A stretch of DNA of 42,738 bases from DATBGS01 sp036557885 (GTDB taxonomy: Bacteria > Chloroflexota > Ktedonobacteria > Ktedonobacterales > DATBGS01), in assembly GCA_036557885.1 (NCBI GenBank), contig DATBGS010000176.1, positions 1 to 42,738 on the forward strand. Direction: 5' to 3'. The notes beneath the pieces were generated by a model, which saw only the letters and a program-made list of their open reading frames with translations, had not been told where the DNA came from and did no database searches. Shown piece by piece: positions 36,589 to 42,738 of this stretch. The position numbers and the translations under genes were made by a program. The first letter of the stretch is position 1. Every line of letters starts with the position of its first letter.

Positions 36589-36630
36589 ACAGGAGATGGC
36601 CGACCCCTTCTGGGGTCGGCCATCTCCTGT
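36589..36630 (-). terminator. Intrinsic terminator of the solute-binding protein gene
   Basis: Arms 36589-36607 and 36612-36630 are perfect over 19 bp around TTCT. In the minus direction the last arm base begins a short T-run (TTTTGCG). A second hairpin (36635-36644 with 36648-36657) precedes it in the same direction. Confidence 0.75.
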
Positions 36631-36634
36631 GTGC

Positions 36635-36657
36635 TTCAGGTAGCCTGGCTACCTGAA
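36635..36657. other. Second hairpin behind the solute-binding protein gene
   Basis: TTCAGGTAGC (36635-36644) pairs perfectly with GCTACCTGAA (36648-36657), loop CTG. On the plus strand it is followed by A, on the minus strand it is preceded by six T. It stands between the stop codon and the main terminator and may protect the mRNA end. Confidence 0.6.
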
Positions 36658-36673
36658 AAAATTTCCAAGAACC

Positions 36674-38392
36674 TTACTGTGACTTCTTGATGAAGAACCA
36701 GTCGCTCAGGTTCCACTCGTTGCCCGCCGAAGTGGGGTTCGGGAAGTAGTTGGCGACGTTGGTGCTCGTCAAGGTGACGTTCGGGCGCAGGTACATCGGG
36801 ATCGTGTAGACCTGATCGACGATGTGCTTCAGGAGGTCAACATAGATCGTGTGCCGTTTGGCTGGATCGAGTTCTTTGCCGCCAGCGTCCAACGCCTGGT
36901 CTACCTGCGGGTCGTTGATTCGCGAGTAGTTGCCACCACTGGGGCTGGCGTCAGAGGGAATCTCCGAGCTGGCAAACTCGCTCAGGTCGCCACCAGTGTC
37001 CAGACCGAAGACATAGGCAAACAGGCACAGATCATACTTGCCCGTCGCCAGGATGCCACCATGACTGTAATCGGTGAAGAAGACGCTGGCCGGGTAATAC
37101 TGCCCATCCAGGTTGATGGGAATCCCAATGGCCGCCAGGTCTTGCTTGACGATCTGCGTCACATCCGCCCGCTGCTGATTGCCAGAGGTCGTCGCCAGGT
37201 TCAGCGTCGGGAAGACCGTGCCATCGGCCTTCTTGCAGGGGCTGGGTGCAGCCGAGCAATCCCATCCCGCCGTCTTCAGGTCAGCAATCGCTTGCGCTTT
37301 GTTGAAGGGCAGCGCCTTGATTGAGGGATCAAACTCTGGCGATGGCGCAGGCAGGACTGTATCCACGCCCAACTGCGCACAGTCAGCCGAGAGCACGCTC
37401 TGGATGATCTGACAGCGATCAATGCCCTCTTCAATCGCTTTGCGCACATTGAGGTCTTGCAGCACCGGATTTTGCAGATTGGGGTCAATATGCTCGTAGG
37501 AGATGTTGGAGGTCACCTGAAGCCCCGGCAACCCGGTGAGCTTCTTGATGTCGGCGTTGGTGAAGTCCTCGGCGTGGTCGGTTTCGCCCGCCTGGTAGCC
37601 CGCAATCAGGGCATCTTTGCTGGCGAAGACCTTGAAGACGGCCTTATCCAGCACGGTGGGATGCAGGCTGGTCGAGACATAATACTTGTTAGGCACCAGG
37701 GTGATGCTCTGGTCTGCCGCAAAGTCGCTCAGCATGAAGGGACCGCTGGTGACCTTGGGGGTCAGGTTAATATCCTGGGTGGTAGAGAGGTCTTTGTTGG
37801 CAATGCTCGACCACGCATGCTTGGGCAGCGCGAAAGGCAGATAAGCCAGATAGGAGGCAAAGGGTGCCTTGTACTTGACGGTCAGGGTGTACTTGTCGGT
37901 GGCGACATAGGACGCCATCTGGTCATAGCCGAAGGTACTGGCTGCCGCCGTGTTGGGGTCAAGCAGCGTATCCATCGCATACACAAAGTTATCGGCGGTC
38001 AGTTCCTGTCCATCGGACCACTTGAGGTCGTGGCGCAGGTGCATTACCACCGTCAGACCGTCTTTGCTGAAGCCGCCATTATCCAGGGTGGGCACTTCGG
38101 TCAACTGGTCAGGGACGTACTTGGCATCCGAGGTGATGGTCGTCGGGCCAGCCCACAGACCAGAATCAACTTCTGCATCCACGACGAGCGTGGCAAACAG
38201 GGGGTTCAGGCTGTCAACGAACTCCCAATCGGAAAAGATGACGGTGCCGCCCTTCTGGTCGCCGGTGGGGGCTTTGTAATCGTAGGGTTTGGCCGGGGTC
38301 TGAGTCTGAGGCGGGTTGCCGCAGGCCGCGACCACCGCTGCCAGAAGCATGAGTAGCGTTGTTGCGAAGGCGAGTCGGCCCTTCTTCAACAT
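36674..38392 (-). CDS. ABC transporter solute-binding lipoprotein, family 5
   Basis: A 572-residue extracytoplasmic protein of the peptide/nickel (OppA/DppA) binding family. The signal peptide ends in VVAAC with C24 as lipid anchor. The mature part has the family's order: SDWEFVDSLNPLF, ELTADNFVYAMDTLLD, KYTLTVKYKAPF, PFNKAQAIADLKTAGW and YTIPMYLRPN near the end. The ligand is probably an oligopeptide or another organic compound. No permease or ATPase gene is beside it, which is unusual for this class. A strong AGGAGGG precedes the ATG. A double-hairpin terminator follows at 36589-36657. Confidence 0.9.
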   Translation of the reverse strand: MLKKGRLAFATTLLMLLAAVVAACGNPPQTQTPAKPYDYKAPTGDQKGGTVIFSDWEFVDSLNPLFATLVVDAEVDSGLWAGPTTITSDAKYVPDQLTEVPTLDNGGFSKDGLTVVMHLRHDLKWSDGQELTADNFVYAMDTLLDPNTAAASTFGYDQMASYVATDKYTLTVKYKAPFASYLAYLPFALPKHAWSSIANKDLSTTQDINLTPKVTSGPFMLSDFAADQSITLVPNKYYVSTSLHPTVLDKAVFKVFASKDALIAGYQAGETDHAEDFTNADIKKLTGLPGLQVTSNISYEHIDPNLQNPVLQDLNVRKAIEEGIDRCQIIQSVLSADCAQLGVDTVLPAPSPEFDPSIKALPFNKAQAIADLKTAGWDCSAAPSPCKKADGTVFPTLNLATTSGNQQRADVTQIVKQDLAAIGIPINLDGQYYPASVFFTDYSHGGILATGKYDLCLFAYVFGLDTGGDLSEFASSEIPSDASPSGGNYSRINDPQVDQALDAGGKELDPAKRHTIYVDLLKHIVDQVYTIPMYLRPNVTLTSTNVANYFPNPTSAGNEWNLSDWFFIKKSQ

Positions 38393-38667
38393 CTGTCCCT
38401 CCTAATAAAATGAATGGTTGTGAAAGAGACAAGAGCACAAAGTGACACAGCGCTGCTCTTCAAGCGCTGATTGGCCTCTGAGGTCCGTCCAGAGGCGGCT
38501 GGGAATCCTGGCTAGACGCTCCTTTCACACACTACCCCCTTCTTGCCAGCCCGAAGGGGCGCTTTTCAGGGTCTTTGGTTTGCCATTCAAACAGATGATC
38601 TCTATCTCCACGTTGAGCAGGGCTTCACTCTGCCCTGTCAACGGCTGGCAACGCTTCTCGCGCGTGC
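38393..38667 (-). other. Intergenic region upstream of the solute-binding protein gene
   Basis: No convincing gene. On the minus strand it holds an imperfect hairpin just after the anti-sigma gene (CAGGGC/GCCCTG at about 38620-38638) and a GCGCT/AGCGC hairpin near 38448-38470 in the leader. No clear -35/-10 pair and no recognised riboswitch. Confidence 0.4.
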
Positions 38668-39897
38668 TTATCCTTCGGGTGGTTGGCCCAGGGCGACATA
38701 GACAGCAGCGCCAGTATCTGGCGAAACCCCTGCCGGGATTTGCGCAACCACCTCACCCACTTCAGCCGATGGTAAAGCGGATGCCCATTCAATGCTGGAA
38801 ATCGTTGTTGATTCCGGCATATGTATCCGAGGCTGAATAAGATACAGCTTTTCTAGCGAGCTAACGGCATTACTCAACCAATCGCGGTTGGCGCCATCGC
38901 GCTGATCAGCGGTAATCCAGAAGATCATTCCGTGATCCTCATAGACTAATTCAGCCCTGGTGCCATATTGCCAGATAGTTTCCTGTCCATGCTGCACCCA
39001 GCGCCCATCAATATAAATGGCCTGATGCCCCGCGACCTGCACGACCTGCACCGAATCTTGATCTACGACCAGCAGCACCGTGCTTCCGCTTACAGGACGA
39101 AACTCACGAACCACCAGGCGGCCATTACCAGGGCTGGCGGTTTCCAGGCCATATTGAAACTCGACCACCGGGCCGTCTGCCCAAGACTGGCCGACGTGGA
39201 TCAGAAGGGATTGGTAATTATATTGGGCATGGGTGGTACCCAGCCAGTAGATGTCAAATGGGACGACTTCGTGCGCCTCGCGCAGCGAGAGGAACTGGGT
39301 CTGTGCCTGATAGGGAACCGTTTGCGCCGGGTATTTCGGCGCAAGTTGCACACCGGATTGCCCCAGTAACAAACGCACTCCATGTGCAAAGGAAGGCGCA
39401 ACAGCTACCAGGCTGAGGAGCACCAGGGCAAACACCGTGCTCAAGCCAACCGTGCGTGGCATGCGCCGCAAGGGGAGCGCTGGCACCAGACGCCGGGGTT
39501 CAACCGCTGGCTGCGCCGCGCGTGGCCGTGAAAGGTCGAGTTGCTCAAACACCTGATTGCGTACCCGCTGTTCTAATCCCTCTGGAGCAGCCCAGATACG
39601 GGGGCTGGTCATGGTTTGGAAGAACAGTGGCGGCAACTCTTCCTGCTCCAGATCGAAGATCTCATTGAGGGTCCGAGCAAAGCTGAGGTCTTCAGCAGAG
39701 AAATCCGCTGGAGAGTTGTGCCCATGCGCAGTCACAGGTTGGTCTGCCCCTTCCCAAATGTCTGGCTCCTCTGAACAACCAGGCTCATCTTCCGTTCCTT
39801 CAAGCGGGGGGGAGATGTGCTTATCCTGTCCCTCCTCTTGCTGGTCATGCTCAGAGAAACAATCAGAGTCGCTTGGTTGTCCGTACCGGGGCCTCAT
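38668..39897 (-). CDS. Anti-sigma factor-like membrane protein
   Basis: A 409-residue protein. The acidic, Glu/Asp/Pro-rich cytoplasmic part (1-145) is followed by one membrane helix at about 149-170 and an exported domain of about 240 residues. That domain contains a segment like DUF4367 (REAHEVVPFDIYWLG, VYEDHGMIFWITAD). The gene overlaps the end of the ECF sigma factor gene by 35 bp, so the two are almost certainly co-translated. By position it should hold the sigma factor at the membrane until a signal arrives. No HxxxCxxC zinc motif is visible. The last 35 residues look like a separate small patch and may be cleaved or structural. Confidence 0.7.
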   Translation of the reverse strand: MRPRYGQPSDSDCFSEHDQQEEGQDKHISPPLEGTEDEPGCSEEPDIWEGADQPVTAHGHNSPADFSAEDLSFARTLNEIFDLEQEELPPLFFQTMTSPRIWAAPEGLEQRVRNQVFEQLDLSRPRAAQPAVEPRRLVPALPLRRMPRTVGLSTVFALVLLSLVAVAPSFAHGVRLLLGQSGVQLAPKYPAQTVPYQAQTQFLSLREAHEVVPFDIYWLGTTHAQYNYQSLLIHVGQSWADGPVVEFQYGLETASPGNGRLVVREFRPVSGSTVLLVVDQDSVQVVQVAGHQAIYIDGRWVQHGQETIWQYGTRAELVYEDHGMIFWITADQRDGANRDWLSNAVSSLEKLYLIQPRIHMPESTTISSIEWASALPSAEVGEVVAQIPAGVSPDTGAAVYVALGQPPEG

Positions 39898-40531
39898 ATG
39901 GTTGCTCCTGAAGGGCCTCGCGCAAGGATTTACGAACCCGCCAGAGCCGCGTATCTACCGCGTGCTTGGAGAGTCCCGTGCGCGCTGCCACCTCTTCGAT
40001 GCTGGCGAGATGAAAATAGCGCAAATAGACCAATAAGCGATCTAGTTCAGGCAGCCGCTCAAGGGCGCGCCAGAGTTCATTGCGACGTTCGCGTTGCTCA
40101 AGCAACAGATCAATGCTGGCCTCCGCACGCGAACTGAGGATACCTCGCTCCTGCCCCAATCCATCCGGGGTAGGGCGGTCTTGTGCCGCAGCTTGTTCCT
40201 CCAGTTGACTCACCACCACCGCACCAGACGAACTGCGGCGCAGCAAATGACGACGACGATCAAGCGCAATATACTTGGCACGCATCGTCAGCCAGGTGCG
40301 CAAAGCGCCCCGTTTTGGGTCAAAAGATTCAAACTCTTGCCACACCGCTATAAAGAGGTCATTGACACACTCTTCCGCATCTTGCACCGACCCAACACCG
40401 TCCAGAATGAGCCGAATAAAGTAGAACAGCTCATGGGAGTATTGAGCAATGAGGACTTCCAGGGTGTGGGGATCACGGGATCGTAATCCCTGGATGAGCT
40501 TTTGCTCATCCAACCAGCCATCTTGCACCAT
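39863..40531 (-). CDS. ECF-type RNA polymerase sigma factor
   Basis: A 222-residue sigma-70 family factor with only regions 2 and 4. Region 2 covers about 20-95 (AEECVNDLFIAVWQ, the -10 reading RTWLTMRAKYIALDRRR). Region 4 covers about 150-208, with the -35 binding helix-turn-helix SIEEVAARTGLSKHAVDTRLWRV. It directs RNA polymerase to stress or envelope genes. A linker of about 50 residues between regions 2 and 4 is longer than usual. The ATG has GAGGAGAGG upstream. It is followed by an overlapping anti-sigma gene. A promoter candidate is at 40718-40746. Confidence 0.9.
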   Translation of the reverse strand: MVQDGWLDEQKLIQGLRSRDPHTLEVLIAQYSHELFYFIRLILDGVGSVQDAEECVNDLFIAVWQEFESFDPKRGALRTWLTMRAKYIALDRRRHLLRRSSSGAVVVSQLEEQAAAQDRPTPDGLGQERGILSSRAEASIDLLLEQRERRNELWRALERLPELDRLLVYLRYFHLASIEEVAARTGLSKHAVDTRLWRVRKSLREALQEQPYEAPVRTTKRL

Positions 40532-40717
40532 GCCTCTCCTCGTGGATCATCGCCGGGGTCAACGGGCTACGTTGCCCACTCCAACCTAAAGGCACCATGC
40601 CTTCCGGTCTGACCATATTCGTTTCTGAGCTGGTGCAGCCTTTGCCAAAGACGCGAACTGCATAATCAGGCATTCTCCAGGTGTACGCCTGCTGCATGAT
40701 CTGCCAGGATAGCGGCT

Positions 40718-40746
40718 ACAATAAGATATACGCCATCCATTTACAA
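40718..40746 (-). promoter_or_regulatory. Promoter candidate of the sigma/anti-sigma operon
   Basis: On the minus strand TTGTAA (40746-40741), a 17-bp spacer and TATTGT (40723-40718). The leader to 40531 would be about 180 bases, so another promoter may exist nearer. It looks like a housekeeping rather than an ECF promoter. Confidence 0.35.
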
Positions 40747-41005
40747 AAACTCACATCCACCTCAGAAACATCTCAACGCTTTGCAGCGTAGGCCCTATCT
40801 TAACGAAAACCGGCAAAAAGTCAAGCGGTTTCTCAAGAGCCTGGCTTCATACAGTGATGTTTTCCTTAGGACGCCTGGCATCTGGAGGAGTTGGCACAGC
40901 CGATGCAAGAGAAAAGGTGAGAACCTTTCATACAGCCAGGCAAAGGACGTGCGTGACTCTCTCTGGGGCGGACAATGGTCCTGTTTGGAGAAGCTCTGTT
41001 GTTAG

Positions 41006-41034
41006 TTGCTTGAAAACATGGTACACTATATGCT
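41006..41034 (+). promoter_or_regulatory. Promoter candidate of the single-domain response regulator
   Basis: TTGCTT (41006-41011), a 17-bp spacer and TATGCT (41029-41034). An overlapping alternative is TTGTTA (40999-41004), 17 bp, TACACT (41022-41027). The leader to 41204 is about 165 bases. Confidence 0.4.
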
Positions 41035-41203
41035 GTAGTTCGGCGCAAGCTCGATATTGTGGGAGCAGGTCCGTGCTTGTGTCCTTGACTCCCCAATCAC
41101 CCTGCGCATATGGTAGCTCGCTTTGTTCCGCTGGTGTTCTCGGCTTTTTATCCGGTTGGAAAGGGCGTGCGTCATGATGCGCCTTGATTGCAGAGGATAC
41201 CCG

Positions 41204-41602
41204 GTGACCAAACGAATACTGGTTATTGATGACAAAGCCCATCTGCTGCGTTTGATGCGCATGATTCTGGAGGATGAACGCTACCAGGTTTCAATCCTTC
41301 AGGAGGGGAAGGGCGCCTTTGAGCAGATCAAGAGAAGCTTGCCCGATCTGGTCATTCTGGATTTGAAGCTGGCCGATGCTTCGGGGCTGGATGTCCTTCA
41401 GGAACTGCGGAGCGACCGGGTGACTGCGGACATCCCAGTAATCGTCTACACAGCAGCGGTATTAGAGGCCGAAGAGGTCTTGCAATTGATTGCCAGTGAC
41501 CCGGCACGTTACCATGCTGTGCGCGTCTTGCAAAAACCATTTGAGTTGGATGCCCTGCTGGAACAGGTGCAAGAAGTGCTGGGGGCAGGCGACCCCTGCT
41601 AA
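41204..41602 (+). CDS. Single-domain response regulator
   Basis: A 132-residue receiver domain without output domain, like CheY or Spo0F. The acidic pair is D9-D10, the phosphorylated residue D53 (VILDLKLADASG), and the switch residues T83 and K111 (VLQKPF). It likely takes phosphate from a kinase encoded elsewhere and passes it on or acts by binding a partner. I choose GTG 41204 because AGAGGA lies 6 bases upstream and the family start TKRILVIDD follows at once. ATG 41174 is the alternative. No kinase is adjacent. Confidence 0.85.
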   Translation: MTKRILVIDDKAHLLRLMRMILEDERYQVSILQEGKGAFEQIKRSLPDLVILDLKLADASGLDVLQELRSDRVTADIPVIVYTAAVLEAEEVLQLIASDPARYHAVRVLQKPFELDALLEQVQEVLGAGDPC

Positions 41603-41697
41603 GCAGTCTCGCAACCTGGACGAGCCGCAGGACCATACAGCTTTTCATGGCAGGCAGCAAGAAGCAGATGAGTAACTGAGCCAGTTTAGAAGCAGGT

Positions 41698-41719
41698 GGC
41701 AGGGAAGAGTTTCCCTGCC
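41698..41719 (+). terminator. Hairpin terminator after the response regulator
   Basis: GGCAGGGAA (41698-41706) pairs with TTCCCTGCC (41711-41719), loop GAGT. It is followed by CTTACTTTG, a weak T-tract. Confidence 0.55.
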
Positions 41720-41821
41720 CTTACTTTGTGGCTGAAGTACGCAAGCGCGGCTGTTCATCAACACATGAACAACATGACTGTCTGGTACACATGAGTCGGT
41801 ACGGAAAGGAAGGCACATCGC

Positions 41822-42106
41822 ATGGGTCGTCGAGGTTCTGGGTTTTTCCTGGGTCTGGTGCTGGGCGCCGTCGTTGGCGCAACGCTGGCTATTCTCTTTG
41901 CTCCACAGGAAGGCGAAAAAACACGCAACCTGCTGATCGAGCAGGGTCTGGAACTGCGCAAGCGCGGTGAGGGCACGATTGATCAACTCAGCGGCCAGGT
42001 GAAGGATCGCTTCAGCGACGCTATGGCAAGCGGGCGCGAAACATATGGCCGCGTCAAAGAAGAGGCGAGCGCGCGCTATAATCGCGCCAAGAGCGGCGAA
42101 TATTAA
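41822..42106 (+). CDS. YtxH-like small membrane protein (second copy)
   Basis: A 94-residue protein of the same family and length as that at 11362. The membrane segment FFLGLVLGAVVGATLAILFA leads into PQEGEKTRNLL, followed by a charged helical tail with repeats of Arg, Glu and Lys, ending ARYNRAKSGEY. AAGGAAGG is 8 bases before the ATG. The two copies share the membrane/LLFAP-type motif but little of the tail, so they are old paralogues. A terminator follows at 42163-42203. Function unknown. Confidence 0.75.
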   Translation: MGRRGSGFFLGLVLGAVVGATLAILFAPQEGEKTRNLLIEQGLELRKRGEGTIDQLSGQVKDRFSDAMASGRETYGRVKEEASARYNRAKSGEY

Positions 42107-42162
42107 TTTGCGGCGCCCGCCCTGCGTGCGCGAGCGCACAAGGGGGGCAAGGCTTCACAGAG

Positions 42163-42203
42163 AGGCAGGTCAACGCAGGGGTGCTGGCCTGCCTTTCTTT
42201 TTC
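42163..42203 (+). terminator. Intrinsic terminator after the second YtxH gene
   Basis: AGGCAGG (42163-42169) pairs with CCTGCCT (42188-42194), with inner pairing GCA/TGC, followed by TTCTTTTTC. Confidence 0.7.
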
Positions 42204-42311
42204 ACTGGTGTTTCCGTGTGGTTGGTGCAGCAAAGCTCAGGGCACTCCCTCTCTGAGGTTGGGGAGTGTCGCACATGCTACACAGGGCATCTGGGAAGAG
42301 CATACTGACTA

Positions 42312-42738
42312 TCACGCGCTGTTCACGGCAATACCCAGTTCTGCAAGCTCCTCTTGATATTCGTGAAGTGCCAGACTGATCATCTGACGCGCGCGTTCTT
42401 CACCCAACAAAAGGGCACAGCGACGCTCAAAATCGGTAATCAGGACCACAAAACCTTCCGCCACCTCCTGGCGGGATTGAGTGATCATTTCACCTGATCG
42501 CAACTCGCGCAGCCAGCCATCGCGATCCACCTGAACCAATCCCAGTACCGGCAGTTGTTCGCTTTGATCGGCCAGAACGTTGCGCAGGATGTTCTGGGCC
42601 TGACGACGCCCAAACAACTGACCAACGTCCTCCAGCAGGGAGCGCACCACCTCCACCAGCAAATCCCATTGCGGAGGCGTCAGCGGATCAGGCAGAGAAA
42701 GCGGCGGAAGCGCAGCAGGAACTGTTGCGCGAGACTGA
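42312..42738 (-). CDS. Unknown protein, C-terminal part (start outside window)
   Basis: The minus-strand frame is open to the right edge, so at least 141 residues are visible and the true start may lie beyond 42738. The TTG at 42662 is not needed as start. The sequence has a Pro/Leu-rich stretch (ALPPLSLPDPLTPPQWD), then a mostly helical domain with VRSLLEDVGQLFGRRQAQ, a beta patch LPVLGLVQVDRDGWL, and a last helix ending in AELGIAVNSA. I do not recognise the family. It has no membrane segment in the visible part. It is convergent with the second YtxH gene, with a terminator between. Confidence 0.6.
   Translation of the reverse strand, partial: QSRATVPAALPPLSLPDPLTPPQWDLLVEVVRSLLEDVGQLFGRRQAQNILRNVLADQSEQLPVLGLVQVDRDGWLRELRSGEMITQSRQEVAEGFVVLITDFERRCALLLGEERARQMISLALHEYQEELAELGIAVNSA

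Larger units (their letters stand above)
40532..41203. other. 672-bp divergent intergenic region
   Basis: No gene supported on either strand. It contains promoter candidates for the sigma operon (minus, 40718-40746) and the receiver gene (plus, 41006-41034). The rest has stop-rich frames and no strong hairpin. Confidence 0.5.

Noticed and set aside
38630..38640. TTGACA on the minus strand after the anti-sigma gene as a promoter
   Set aside because: No -10 box 16-19 bp downstream; it is part of a hairpin.
38393..38667. Riboswitch or T-box leader before the solute-binding protein gene
   Set aside because: No conserved core recognised; only short hairpins.

Overview
The window reads like a stretch of a high-GC (about 57-58% by eye) bacterial chromosome. 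The gene set fits Chloroflexota, perhaps class Ktedonobacteria: YtxH-like proteins, IS200/IS605- and IS607-type TnpB elements, a GAF chemoreceptor-like protein without membrane segments, a PP2C phosphatase with a large exported domain, and Asp-tRNA synthetase with signs of being non-discriminating. This placement is inference from gene content; no rRNA is present to confirm it.

Layout. 1-2640 is an accessory island with lower GC. It holds the start of a TIR-domain protein fused to a type ISP-like restriction-modification enzyme (cut by the window edge), a membrane protein with a C-terminal helix-turn-helix, and a primase fragment broken by two single-base deletions. 2648-8808 holds an alpha/beta hydrolase, a membrane protein, a GT-C-like glycosyltransferase, a PRC-barrel/BON protein and a GlcD-type FAD oxidase. 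9084-13303 holds an SH3-like lipoprotein, hemL, a YtxH protein, a methyltransferase and endonuclease V. 13276-17849 (minus strand) is a histidine kinase/response regulator pair and mnmG. A tRNA-Leu(UAA) follows at 18039, next to an IS200/IS605-type tnpB with a probable guide-RNA region. 19724-25653 has a DUF1697 protein, a zinc-ribbon membrane protein, hflX, a small membrane protein, the chemoreceptor-like protein and an XRE regulator. 25753-30051 (minus) is aspS with the PP2C phosphatase, and an IS607 remnant whose tnpB stop overlaps the first possible start of the phosphatase gene.

31510-35691 is a three-gene exopolysaccharide module (GT4, polyprenyl-phosphate sugar transferase, GT4). Its promoter has a perfect extended -10 and a palindrome over the -35 position. 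35713-40531 (minus) holds an rRNA/tRNA ribose methyltransferase, a family 5 solute-binding lipoprotein, and an anti-sigma-like protein overlapping an ECF sigma factor. The right end has a single-domain response regulator, a second YtxH protein and the C-terminal part of an unknown protein.

Working together: the sigma/anti-sigma pair, the two-component pair, the orphan receiver, the PP2C phosphatase and the chemoreceptor-like protein make this region rich in signalling. Promoters are unusually readable: several have TTGACA-like boxes with 17-18 bp spacers, and many carry an extended -10 of the form TGN-TATGCT. The best candidates for new biology are the TIR-restriction fusion at the left edge and the IS607 tnpB abutting the phosphatase.
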